Of a DNA stretch of 64,000 nt, positions 48,901 through 63,137 are shown one piece after another. Every line of letters begins with the position of its first letter. Position 1 is the first letter of the stretch. Origin of the DNA: Balanoglossus misakiensis (Eukaryota > Hemichordata). Position numbers and translations under genes: made by a program. Where the stretch lies: positions 8,680,001-8,744,000 of the forward strand of contig CM082577.2 in NCBI GenBank assembly GCA_040954595.2. Direction: 5' to 3'. The notes beneath the pieces were generated by a model. That model did not search any database and was not told the origin of the DNA. It saw only the letters and a program-made list of their open reading frames with translations.

Positions 48901-50364
48901 GGAATCTCACCTGTTAATGCAGTGGGACGATGAAAATTGTGTGACGTTGCAAATCCATGTGACAATGATGTTTCTCTTTGTCATTGAAGTTAATATTGTA
49001 TCATTCTGACATCGTGAAATCTGCACTATTCTGAAATGTAGCTTAACATGCAGTGCATTCCTAATTGTATATTTTTTTTAAAAATTTCTTTCCAACCAGA
49101 TTCCCGCCCCAGGAAGAGTCTGACTCGGATTCGCACATCCGATCAAAATCCTACAGCGGAAAATTCCAGAAAACAAGTCAATCAGGTCTGGTTCAAATGA
49201 TTTGAAAATAAGTTCTTAATCTCAACATATTCAGTCACTATCTCATAGTGTTAGGGGGGGGGGGCAAGGCTTTGATATCAGTGTGGTATTCTACTCTGTA
49301 GTAGTGTTTTGGGTTTTACATCATTCTAAACAATGGCCAGATATGACACAAAGCATTAGAAAGTGACTACGGATAGACATACACATGAACTTTGCCAATG
49401 ACAAAAACTGACATCTTTTCCACAACCTTAGGTTTTGGCAGAAGCACGATGAGTTCCCAGTACTCTGATGATGACGATTCTGATGATGATTTGATTGTCT
49501 CCACGCCAACAAGGGCAAAGACTTCTACCTCTTACATGTCTGGAAGGAACAGGCCTTCTTCAGGTAACAATCGTGATACAATATTTTGCTATTCCGCTAT
49601 TGTCAGTTCTTGGGACAAATCTCACTCACCAGATATTGACATTTGCTGTTCTGACCAGTAAAATTTTGCATGCCGTTTGTTCCCAAAATCTTATTTAAAA
49701 AAATATGTTTATCTAACTCATATGTACTACGGTATGCACATCAGAGACAGATTTTCAGAAAAAAATTAGTCCTCTAAACTTGTCAATTCTGTGCCATATT
49801 CAAGTGTGCAATGAGTCTTTTTGAAAAAGGGGAGCGAAAAAAAAACATGATGTTCACCATGAAAATGGAATAATATACTGAATCAGCTACACCTGTATAA
49901 TTTACTTACATGTTGGATAGGATAGGGTGCTGATAGTGCTGTGTTTTCTGTCTCTGATTTCAGCCCGATCCTATGGTTCGAAGTCCGGTCGAGAGGTGAG
50001 TGTCTTCCACAAGCATTAAACTGTGTTGTTAAAATGTTCATACTTGTACTCCATGGACTCGTACTGTCCAGTATGCTCCGTGATGTGACCCAAGTTCCAA
50101 TCCTGCATTGCAATCGTGCAGTTTATCTGGTGCACGAAAGTGTGATATTTTCACAATATTGGCGAGTTCAGTTGAATGTCCGTTCCATGACTTGACACAG
50201 TCACTCTTTTCCGCACACACACACAGAGCCCGATCAGAGGGGAGTTCGGAACCAGCAGCAGGATCTCCAAGGTGACAGTGGAGGAGTCGGACGAAGACAG
50301 CGACGATGACATCATCGTAGCGTCCAGCAGCTCCAGATTGAAATCGTCCGGCAAATTATTCTGA
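36998..50364 (+). CDS. IQCE: IQ motif containing E (IQCE), complete model
   Basis: Coiled-coil adaptor of the primary cilium base; in vertebrates it anchors the EVC-EVC2 complex for Hedgehog signalling. Exons: 36998-37012, 37671-37743, 38054-38164, 38746-38754 (microexon, probable), 39786-39890, 40530-40609, 40957-41070, 41315-41365, 41633-41703, 41832-41904, 45338-45390, 46418-46614, 46881-46939, 47053-47122, 47448-47601, 47779-48016, 48215-48241, 48589-48836, 49100-49185, 49432-49563, 49964-49995, 50227-50364; about 711 residues (human 695). Hallmarks: AEDLYDDIIDLKRQL, RRLEEENVKKQKQVEQLLDP, long coiled coils, three IQ motifs (AKRIQKNWKKHKQR; AAVLIQSSMRGHFKRKEQ; AATTIQSAMRGHWNRKEQ), and a Ser/Asp-rich end with DDDIIVASS matching the vertebrate tail. 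Exon 1 (MPQIE) is the least certain: its donor GAG|GTCGGT is weak but in phase. Intron 10 holds the nested repeat elements. Confidence 0.92.
37796..37880. mobile_element. AAACCTGTCTA family MITE, partial copy
   Basis: In IQCE intron 2. Carries TTAAAACCTGTCTAAACC and the mirrored-type repeats ACAGGTCCCTGTCTAA and GGAAACCTGTCTAATAAA, related to the complete copies at 40035 and 50389. The ends are eroded. Confidence 0.5.
38746..38754 (+). other. IQCE: Candidate 9-nt microexon of IQCE
   Basis: ATTCTCAAA lies between a strong acceptor (pyrimidine tract TATCTTCTTTCCCAG) and a consensus donor GTAAGTG. Inclusion changes the junction from Gly-Tyr-Leu to Gly-Tyr-Ser-Gln-Asn-Leu; skipping also keeps the frame. 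Only RNA could tell whether it is used. Confidence 0.55.
38876..38968. mobile_element. piggyBac-like TTAA MITE, copy 3 (best preserved)
   Basis: 93 bp in IQCE intron 4. Reads TTAACCCTTTCACCCCCATT at the left and GGTGGTGAAAGGGTTAA at the right: TTAA at both edges and terminal repeats starting CCCTTT, the signature of piggyBac-type elements. Confidence 0.85.
40035..40184. mobile_element. TACAGTAAAACCTGTCTA family MITE, complete copy
   Basis: 150 bp in IQCE intron 5. The left end is TATACAGTAAAACCTGTCTA and the right end is GTTTAGACAGGTTTTTCTGTA. TA at the edges suggests a Tc1/mariner-type origin. Confidence 0.75.
40888..40938. repeat. (TGAA/CGAA)n microsatellite
   Basis: Tetranucleotide tract changing from TGAA to CGAA units. 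It ends about 18 bp before the acceptor of IQCE exon 7 (40957), so length variation would change the branch-point region. Confidence 0.85.
42207..43642 (+). mobile_element. Inner copy of the same element family, inserted into the outer copy
   Basis: 5' hairpin AGGGCCCAAGCC (42207-42218), 5-nt loop, exact complement (42224-42235). The arm GGCTTGGGCCC recurs at 43607-43617, followed by GCTGCTTGCAGC (43624-43635) and TATATTTA. The body is collinear with the outer element (for example GGGCCATATGGCCAGGGTTC against GGACCATATGGCCAGGGTCC) and ends in about three units of 238 bp. It sits in a TTATTATT stretch of the outer copy, so any short target duplication is hidden. Confidence 0.8.
42911..45240 (+). 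repeat. 237/238-bp tandem array in two blocks, with DR1 motifs
   Basis: Units begin near CACCTGTGACACCTGC. In the outer element CACCTG recurs at 44294, 44531, 44768 and 45005, an exact 237-bp period. In the inner element the period is 238 (units near 42911, 43149 and 43387). Most units carry TGACCTTTGACCT, the complement of AGGTCAAAGGTCA: 43054, 43292, 43531, 44433, 44670 and 45145 are perfect, and 44907 is altered. The inner 3' end and outer unique region separate the blocks (about 43610-44290). Confidence 0.9.
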
Positions 50365-52512
50365 GAATGCCGCCGCGCTTCACAGATGTACAGTAAAATC
50401 TGTCTAAACTGTACCCAATCAATTTGCAGAGGTGTCTGGTTTTTTGAACGTGTGATTTTATGTGGAAGGGACAAGAAAAGATGTTTGGTATAGACAGGTT
50501 TCTAGATTAGACAGGGTTCAGTTTAGACAGGTTTTACTGTACAATGAGAATGTCAGTGCACAGATGCAACTAACATGCAGATGACGTCAAAAATTAAGTT
50601 CATTCACAAGAACAAATAATCAGCCATCCCGATAAATTACTGTGCCAATGATACTTAAGAGAAAGTCAATTTTAGAATTAATTTTATTCAAGATATGTAA
50701 AAAAAATAATTATTCAATAACCTCCTTCCCATTTTGAGAGAAATTTATCCCCAAATGGTAGTCTCTCAAAAAGCAGCTAAATTTAGTTTAAGACTTTTTT
50801 GCTGTTAGCTTCTTTTTGTAAAATAATGTTGTAAATTTAATTTGCAGTGCAGGGCACCAGAATCACAAGTTCATGATCTTGGACGTTTAAATATCACTTA
50901 GAAAATTGTATAGAAGAGAAGAAATGTATATATATAAAAGTATATGAGGCAGCTTGTATACTTTTAGATTTCTGTTGCTTTCCAACTTTGTATTGTAAAT
51001 TATCTTTCGTTTTACACAATGAATTGTCAGTCCATCAAAAATGACTTATAAGTTTTTCTGTCATATTTTTTTATAAAGAAATTTCCAGTATAAAACGCAA
51101 ACAGAATGTATGATGACCAGCACACATGGTTACATTTTTTTTCTGTCAGAAATAGTTTATACATATCAAATCATTTGTTTGCCTTTATTTTTCTAAAGGC
51201 TTTTGAATCCGTGTCAGATTATAAAATTTTACCGTATTAATACCTGTAAGTTTTTTCCACTCATCATGTATATAACTTTTGCTGAAATAACTGTTCAACC
51301 TTCCACTTTTGTTCTAGTGATGAAGTAGATTTTTTTCACTCCAGGTCTTCGATGTTACTCAAGTGTTTTTCTAAGAAAACAAATTCAGGGAGTTGCTGTC
51401 TCTGTCCCATTCACCATTTTCAAAAAACGTAGTGTTTGACCCCTCAGTGATCCCCAACACAGTACAAAAATACTGAAAATTAGTGAAAAGTTACAGATAG
51501 CAGACCTCAAAGTAAAATAAGATATATTGTAATATCAGCCTCTTTCACTTCATTTCAGACTAAATCAAACACAAGACTTTGAGGTCATATTGCAACTATT
51601 AAACCATAGTAACAAAGACGTACAGTCAGTTCTTAATGTAGTACATACTTTGCAATGAACACGGCAATATATTTTGTTATAAGTTCTGAATCAGGTGTTA
51701 CAGTGGTGTCTGTTTTCTGTTCAAATTTTCTAGAATGTAAATAGAGAGATTTACAGACTTCCAGACCTGTGAATACATAAAAGTAAGCACTTTAAAATAA
51801 AAGATTAATTTCAAATTGATGTTTGCCTTGTTTAATATATTGAAAAGTTTTCTACATTGTGAAGCATGAGGACATTGAATCAATGTGGTGCTTCCAAAAA
51901 TTTCTTTGTACTTAAAATCATTATTTTCTGGGTGTAAAAAAATCAAAGCGAACGATAATGTGTTTTAAATTTCTTTATTCTTGCATTTTACAACAAAGAA
52001 AACTCAGCCAAAAGGCATATACATAATTACATATAAAAGAGTACACTGAAAATGTGATAAAACTAAATATAGTTGGAAACCCTTTGTGCTTCCAATAGTA
52101 CACAAGTAAAAGTAAGTTTTGATTTGTCAAAATATCCACTCGCATGATTGCAGCTGCAATAATTAATTAAGCAGTCCGACCCTTAACTGTGTAACTTCTC
52201 GACAAGCAATATTTTTCTAAGTTTTTCCCAAAGAACATGGCCTGCATGCATAATTGAGGCTTTATTAACTGCCCAAAGACCAATGGAAAATTCACCGGTA
52301 AAACAGAAACAGTGCCCTTAGAAAAATTTTCAAGATGGCCGACAGCGGCCATTTTTTGTGTGATAGACAACAACATGCATGTCAGAAGGTGAGAATCGCC
52401 ATGGTAGCACAGATACCATTTGCAGAATACTTGGTGCAGATGCTCAAGCACTTGTGAGAGTTGCATATAGAGGTTAGCTTTAGCTGTGGCTTTCTGCCTC
52501 CGAAGTCCAATT
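50365..52512. other. Convergent 3' region between IQCE and LCMT1; no gene seen
   Basis: AT-rich. Candidate polyadenylation signals face each other: AATAAA at 51796-51801 for IQCE, and TTTATT at 51974-51979 (AATAAA on the minus strand) for LCMT1. Open frames on the minus strand near 52167-52500 are the out-of-frame continuation of the LCMT1 last exon and its 3' UTR. Confidence 0.55.
50389..50541. mobile_element. TACAGTAAAACCTGTCTA family MITE, complete copy in the IQCE 3' UTR
   Basis: 153 bp starting 25 bp after the IQCE stop codon. The left end is TACAGTAAAATCTGTCTAAA and the right end is GTTTAGACAGGTTTTACTGTA. A related fragment lies at 53944-54015 in LCMT1 intron 5. If transcribed it would form a long hairpin in the IQCE message. 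Confidence 0.8.
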
Positions 52513-55844
<3,332 letters not shown>

Positions 55845-56187
55845 TGCGTCTGGTCTGTGACGTACGCTTTATGTGAAGGACGCTGGACGACCACACCACT
55901 CTACCTTAACCTTATCGCCATTTTGGCGATTACCTCATCGCCCCAACTCCCTAGCTTAGAGCCAGTTAATCCGTTCTTTGGTCTGGCAGCGAATGCTCTC
56001 CTTCGTCGTTCGTACAAATTGATTATTTTTGCCTTGTTCGTGGAACATTGAATAGAACTGATCGTTCCCAACACAGGTAACTCGATTTTATAGACTTTGG
56101 ATCCAATTTACAATTCAGCAGGTTGGTGTATCGAATTAAATATCAGCAGGCTGGGGAGTATTGGGACATCCCTGATACTGATTGAAA
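55845..56187. promoter_or_regulatory. Compact divergent promoter region, LCMT1 / DGKE
   Basis: Only 343 bp separate the two start codons, so the 5' UTRs and both promoters must fit here. The LCMT1 side is CpG-richer. No TATA box is evident near the expected positions. Confidence 0.6.
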
Positions 56188-59100
56188 ATGGCGGAGGAAT
56201 TACAAGTAGATTATGTTGATATTGATGATAGGGAAGATCAAACGGAGAGGTAGGGCAAAGGTTCGGTTCGATGACAATAGAAGGAGGGATTATTGCTTGT
56301 GTGACCAAGTTATCTGAGTACCAAAAAAACAATGATTACCAATCGGCGTTTCATTCATTGATGGATATCTTTCTGAGACCTTCCCCAAGTTCCATCATTA
56401 CATGTTCACTATGTCCTGTTTCAGCGCGCCGCTGCGAAGTCTCGGAGTCGTGAATATGACAGTAAACGTGATACAAGATTGGTGGGAGGGTTATTTGTAC
56501 CAAATTACGATTTGCTCGATATTTTTCTTCGTGCTGACGTGGGCTCTGGTCAAGCTGTGCAAGCGACAGAGACGCTTCCGTGACCTCCCCGTTCGGGACA
56601 TCGCGAAAGGTCACCGCTGGGTCATCACTGACATGTTCCCCAAACCCACCTACTGCTGCGTGTGCGAGTCGCACATACTGCACGGAGGGGTGTGCGACTC
56701 GTGCCACGTGTGCGCGGACGACATCTGCCTGCGAACCGCCGACCGGCTGTTTGCGTGCAAGTACCTCACCCTCTCGAACACTGCGACGTCCATGCGGCAC
56801 CACTGGGTGAGGGGCAACCTCCCGCTGTGCAGCGTCTGCGACATTTGCAAAACCGAGTGCGGGGTGCTCCCCCGGCTGTGCGACCACCGGTGTGTGTGGT
56901 GCCAGCGCACGGTGCACGACAACTGCCTGTACTTGATCAAAACCGCCGAGTGTGACTTCGGCAAGTACAGGAACTGCATCATCCCCCCGTACTGCCTGAA
57001 TTTGCAACTGGTCGGTTGGAAAGGACGGAGACACTGGAGTGTGTCAGGGGTCACCCAACCACCAGGTGACAGGAACTGGAAACCTCTCCTGGTGTTCTGC
57101 AACCGGAAAAGTGGCAATAATGAAGGCGAGCAAATTTTGAGCGCATTCCGGGCCTTACTAAACCCAGCTCAGGTGAGATTTGATAGTAAATTGCACACTT
57201 ATCTGACACATTACCTGGATATATCTGACAAATTACCTGGAATATAGAAATAAATCCATTTCACATTTTAATTATAAAAAATAACGTTTAAGAACAGAAT
57301 TCCTATGTGTTATAATTTGATCAGTATTTAAATAGATTTTTGCACAATTTAGATAAACTTACACAAGTGAAACACAGTTTGTCAACCATCGTGTGGAAAT
57401 TGTTCTATTGCTTGAAGTTTGTATAAATATTAATAAAAGATAAGCAGGTAATGAAGAATATTGTCCTTACTGTAGATAAAGGATCATCAAGGTTGTCACA
57501 TGTAACTGGAGTTTCATCTACTTTTTCTTTTGGCTGCATAGGTGGTAGATTTGTATGAAGTGCCCCCAGAGAGTGCACTGAATTTATGCAGCTACCTTCC
57601 AAACAGGACTTGTACAATACTGATATGTGGAGGTGATGGAACCATCACTTGGGTTCTGGATGCAATTGATAAAATGGAGCTGGAGGTAAGCAGGCCTTGA
57701 ACATATACTTTTATCTCTTTAACCTTTCACCCCCATTTTCCTGTAGATATTGTTCCAACCATAATACTGAAATCAGTAGGGTGGAACTAAAATGTGGGGG
57801 TGAAAAGGGGTAAATTTAGTAATAATTTCTATACTTTTGAAATTTGATAACATCAAGAAACAGAATTTCTCAACCATGTTGTGAAGACAAAAAAAAATTG
57901 GAAACTGACATGGTATTTTTTAAAAATTCAGATACAGAATCTTGATAATGATTAACTTGACCCATAGCCAACTGAGGCCAGACACTAGGTTGACACAAGG
58001 TGTGTCTGACACAAGTGCTGAACAAATTATGAATGATGTGCAGAAATCCAAAAACAAATATAACCATTTTTAGGTCAAATTTGGTATATGTATATATACC
58101 AGTGGGACCTTATGGCATCAGCAGCGTCTGTATGTTTATTTTTACAGTCAGTCACTAGTTTGTACACATCTTTTGTGTATCAGTACTTCTGCAAACAAGT
58201 CTGGTTGATTTTATCGGTCAAGTCTATTTCCGTAATTTGATCTTCAGCTGCACTGCAACTGGCTTTTAAAATCATGTATTAAAATTTGTTTATTTTTTTG
58301 TGAAGTTAAGTCGAGTGGTTCTGTTTTTTTTTTTTCCAGACACTGCCAAATGTTGGTGTTCTTCCTCTGGGAACAGGGAACGATTTGGCCAGGGTGTTGG
58401 GATGGGGCGAGGGATACACGGGTGAAGAGGAGATGGAAGAGTGGTTGGATTTCATCAACAAAGCCAAAGTCAGTAGTTTAGACAGGTAGGAATGTTGTAC
58501 CAGTACTACTATCACCACTGAAGATGTGGGCTGCAGTCCCCCCCCCCTCCCCCTCTTCTCAGTAGAATGGTACATTCCTGTCTTTGATGTCAATGAGACC
58601 AGTGCAATGTATTTTGATGTATGGGGAAGGTACTCATAACCTAACAGAGGAATTCTAGAATTGAATCATGAGAAAGAGATCAGTATATTTCAATTATGAC
58701 CAGAATACTTGAATAAATCAAATATCAATGGATTGAATAAAAATTTATATGATTTTGCCAAACGAGTTTAAAGAACAACACAATTTTGAACTCTCTCTTA
58801 TGCAGGCTGATTAAATTCAATTTGGTTTGACTGTTTATGTTTGCCCATTTTCTAATATTTGTGTCATAGGTGGTCAATTAACATCTCTAATCTTCGAAGA
58901 TTTGGATTTCGAAAACCAAACAAGGTGAGAAATTCAATTTTATGACAGTGTGCTATAAAAAAAAACACTCATACACTTGACATGAATAAACCAAAGCTGG
59001 TATATTAATCTTTCACTCAGTCTGGTGCAAACCACGTACATCAAGTAGTTTAAATCCACAAAGATAGCATGACTATTTTCAGTAAAGTATTTGACGTATA

Positions 59101-61279
59101 AAATCATTGACAGACACCGTGCAGATAGAAGACAATACATTACTGCAAGCATCAAGTTGATTCTGAACTGACCCTCTTCGATGTCATTATCATTTTTTCA
59201 ATTGAATAAACAAACTCAATATCACACCAGGGGGAAACAAATCAAGGATTTTTTGGGGTTGACATCAAAAGATAACTTTCGTTCAATATCACTGTTTAAC
59301 ATTTCATTCTGACCCCTGTGACCGTTTGATATTTTCCAATCCGACAGGCATTGACCATGAATAATTACTTTTCCCTGGGTTGCGATGCCTCCATCGCTTT
59401 GAAGTTCCACCGACAGAGAGAAAGTCGGCCATATTGGTTCAAGAACCGACTCACCAATAAGATTTGGTATTTCTTCTTCGGGGCCAGAGATGCTCTGCTT
59501 GATCAGGAATGCAAGGATTTTTACAAAAAGATCAAGGTAGATATCCTCATTTGGATGAATAAATTATAGTTTCATCAAAATTATGCCCCCATGGCATATC
59601 ACAGATAGTTTAACACTGTCCTTGTTGAATCTGAACTCTTGGAATTTTACCAAGAGTTGTGTCATGAAGTTAGATTGCTCACATAGCAAGGTAGCATTCA
59701 CTACTTGTGGTAATTGCTAGTTATTGCCAGTGATCTTTCTTCTTACCTGTAACAAAAAAACTAATAATATGCTAAGCGAAAAGTTTATATGCTAGGGTTT
59801 GGCAGTTTTTAGTGAGTTCTCTTTTATTCTGTTTACCGACAGCTTGAGTTGGACGGCCGCCCATTGGAACTGCCGGATTTGGAGGGGATTGCGATTTTGA
59901 ACATCAACAGTTGGGGCGGCGGGTGTCCATTATGGAGTGGAAGTAGTGGAAACAACGTAGCGAAGTCGGTGTAAGTATAAAAGTTGAAACCTCTGGAAAT
60001 TTTGAGGTCAGATATTGCTGTCATTACCTTGACTGCATTTGACTACATGCTCTGAAAGCAGACTGAAGCAGAGAATCTGATGTTCCTGCAAAACCTGCTC
60101 AGCCTGGTGTCCTATGTGAGAGGTCGGAAGTCAGGCCAGGTTTAGACTCTGTATCTGATGTCTCAGTACTGCAGTGCTGTGTATGGAGATCTACTACCAT
60201 GAACTACTTCTGTGTTGCAATATGCACAACTTCAATCTATCATTGTGTTTCATATCATTGTATATCTGGCATTGAGTTTTAATCAGTCATGGATTTCGCT
60301 GATGTCTGTCTTAATCCAATCACTTGCGTTAGTTAGCATTGTCTATTGTAGAGCTGAAATCTGATTGGCTATGGTAGCCTGTGGCTGCATGACGCCACCT
60401 GTCCATTGTTAACAGTTTTTCTGTGATATCTGCCAACAGGCATCGATGGTCACAAATTAACAGGAAGCATACATGACTTGTTGATATGTTAATTGTATGC
60501 CCGAGAGTTTTAGAAGTTTTGCAATCCCATTTTTGAAATCAAATGATGGTTGCTGAAAATTCTCATCCCTGTTACTGTTCTTTCAATTCCTAGGCCGAAC
60601 GATGGCATATTGGAGGTTGTTGGTTTAACGTCATCATTTCACATGGCTCAGTTACATGTGGGACTGGCTGACCCTATCAGACTTGGTCAGGCAAGACAAA
60701 TCAAGGTAACTCAAAACTGAAACTCCAAATAAATGCTTGAAATACAGACTGTTAGAAATATTAGCTACCAAGTGAAAAGCTTTTTTTTAAAAAGTGAACA
60801 GAGTGGAAGCATTCAGTTTTATGATCTATTATAAACAAAACAACTTATGCATTATAATCAAAAGTATACAAACTTACGGTTACCTTATAGCTCTTGTTTG
60901 TCTCAGATATGAGCAAAGATTATACCTTCCTGCAAAAATGGAACACCACACATGATGTTGGTGTAAAGTGCGCCCCCGTATCGACAATGATTTGTTCTTT
61001 TGTTTTTATAGTAAAGTAGCGTAGCCCTGAAACAGGCAAACATTTTGCCCCCATCACCCCAGCAAAAACTGACTAGCTTCAGGTATTACATCATATTGAT
61101 GTTTTTTTTCTCTTTTTTTATCAAATGTTCAGATAACCTTGAAAGGATCGAAGATGCCTATGCAAATAGATGGAGAGCCTTGGGAACAAGTTCCATGTGT
61201 TATCAACGTCAGGCATCGCAGTCAAGCTCTTATGCTTGTGAAAGGGGAGCTGGAGAAACACAGTCCGAAGAAATTTTAA
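56188..61279 (+). CDS. DGKE: Diacylglycerol kinase epsilon, complete
   Basis: Membrane-bound kinase phosphorylating diacylglycerol to phosphatidic acid; the vertebrate enzyme prefers arachidonoyl-DAG in phosphatidylinositol turnover. Exons: 56188-56249, 56425-57172, 57542-57685, 58340-58485, 58870-58924, 59348-59536, 59843-59970, 60594-60705, 61133-61279; 576 residues (human 567). The first exon ([14 protein letters not shown]) joins in phase at AG|CGCGCC. An internal Met at residue 32 could also initiate. Seen: one hydrophobic N-terminal segment (about 48-66), two Cys/His-rich C1 domains (about 82-130, 146-195; the second with [14 protein letters not shown] and [16 protein letters not shown]), the catalytic GGDGT loop (about 301), [18 protein letters not shown], and the accessory domain ([31 protein letters not shown]). 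No EF-hands or ankyrin repeats, as expected for the epsilon class. Confidence 0.96.
57719..57813. mobile_element. piggyBac-like TTAA MITE, copy 5
   Basis: In DGKE intron 3. The left end is TTAACCTTTCACCCCCATTT and the right end is GTGGGGGTGAAAAGGGGTAAA; the arms mirror one another over about 20 bp with small gaps. Confidence 0.7.
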
Positions 61280-61325
61280 TTTTTTGTAATGTTGATTTCT
61301 GGCATCCAACTTGAAAATGTTTAGT

Positions 61326-61420
61326 TTAACCCTTTTTACCACCATGGTTTGGTCCAACTGCATTGTTCTTAGTGGAAGTGCTGGACCTCTCTATTCAAGG
61401 AAATGGGGTGAAACGGTTAA
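61326..61420. mobile_element. piggyBac-like TTAA MITE, copy 6
   Basis: 95 bp, 47 bp past the DGKE stop codon, so probably in its 3' UTR. Bounded by TTAACCC and GGTTAA, with GGTCCAACTGCATTGTTCTT inside. Confidence 0.7.
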
Positions 61421-63033
61421 CTTGCATGTACAGGTACAGGGTGATTGAGGGATAAACAAAAGTCGTGATAAATGTGCGTGTGAGGGCGCTGTCACAGATT
61501 TGCACATTGTGATGGTTAGTTAAATTCATAGCATGGCTTTCTGGCCCAGGATGTAGAGTAGCTTTTAGTCAAGAGAAACAAAAGAAAAAAATTCCCTTCA
61601 GCTTTCATCTTATTTATTTTTGTTAAATTGAAACAAAATTTACCTCTTGTGCGGATAATGCGAGATATATAGATGTAAAACTTAATTAAATTATGAAAGA
61701 TGATTTTTGTAAGAATGTGGGTTTTTTTCAGTCAGGATCTTTAGCCTCATTGGCAACTCAACCTTGTCAGCATGTCCTCGCCACGGTGGAGTGACTTTGT
61801 CCCCAACTCACCTTTTGACCTCTCTGTCATAGCTTTACCTTGAATGGATTGTACCGTGTTTACGTTTTCAGCTAGTTGAAGTGACCACTCACATGGTAAA
61901 ATCATCTTGCCAGTGAAGAGACTATATTTAACATTTCATAGCTGTAATATTCCTCTGAATTCTGTGATTTTCTGAAACAAGTTGAGAATATATTTCAGTG
62001 TAATTTAAAGGCAGGAAGCTTTACCCAGTATTTTTCCTCATAATTTATTCAAAAACGTAATATATTTCACTTGAATACATTAATTTAGTCACTATATCCA
62101 TTACATGGCCACTGCAATATTTCTTTTAAATATCGGATTGAAACCTGATTTGACCTCAGACTTGTAAACAATTTATATTTACCAAAGAAAGGCACAAGAA
62201 AGAAAACATCTACTCCTACAAAAATTGCTAAGTTATTTCATTTCTGTGAGAAGATTTGCTCAAAAAAAGACTTCTCAGGTATTTTAATTCAGTGTGCAAT
62301 AATACATCAACGGATTTATTTCCCAGATTTAATTACTTTTAAGTTCACCAGTTCTTACAAGACATTGTCGCACAATCAGTTTTTCTCTTGTGTATTTCTA
62401 CAGATCAATGAGAAATCTCAGCTTTGACCCATTATGCTGGGTTACTTTTGCTTTTGGATTGGTTCTTGCCAGTTTTCTCCATTTTCAGTAACTTTTAATT
62501 TGTGTTGTCCTCTTTTTTTTAAAGTATGGCTCTTAGATTTTTATTCGTTCTGTACCGCAGTTCATTGCCAGACCAACTTGCTCGACAAGTTGGGTGAGTG
62601 GTGTCTTATAGATACTGGTGCAATATTTTTCCGTGACATTGTCCAGACTCTCCGAACCTCAGAACCACCAGATAAAATGAAGGAGTGTTGCACTTCAGCA
62701 AAGCCTTGTGCATTAAAACCTGCTTAGCACTCGTTTCCTGTTTTGCGAAAGACTGGTTTATGTCTTCAGCTTGACTTTCTCACAGCCGGCCAGCTGTGAT
62801 TAAATGTGTGCCCTAGTATGTTTCATGCAAAGATGATATAGAAAGCCTCCCTCTTCATCTCCAACAGTCGACTTAAATCACATCGCTGTTCATGTTTAAT
62901 TGAAACCAAGTTACAAAAAAAAAAGATCGGAGACCAGAGGAAAATTAGACACCACATCCCTCTATGAAAACTGTTTTATTCTGATGTCAGTTCTGGGAGC
63001 CAATGGCATGTCTCCTGGTACAACACCAGGTAC

Positions 63034-63137
63034 CATATAATCTAGCCCAGTACCTCGCCGTATTTTGTCCGCTTTGCTTCCAAAACTAACGAAGCAAAGC
63101 GGACAAAATACGGCGAGGTACTAGGCTACATATAATC
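63034..63137. mobile_element. 86-bp near-perfect foldback element with 9-bp target duplication
   Basis: The element is 63043-63128: two 38-bp arms (63043-63080, 63091-63128) that match as inverted repeats at 37 of 38 positions, with a 10-nt spacer CAAAACTAAC. CATATAATC flanks it on both sides (63034-63042, 63129-63137). Termini are TAGCC and GGCTA. It has almost no interior, so it consists of little but its own ends. The high arm identity suggests a young insertion. Confidence 0.9.

Noticed and set aside
56351-57034. 227-codon minus-strand open frame
   Set aside because: Antisense shadow of the GC-rich DGKE C1-domain exon.
62434-62727. 97-codon open frame downstream of DGKE
   Set aside because: No recognisable domain, no splice partners and AT-rich UTR-like surroundings.
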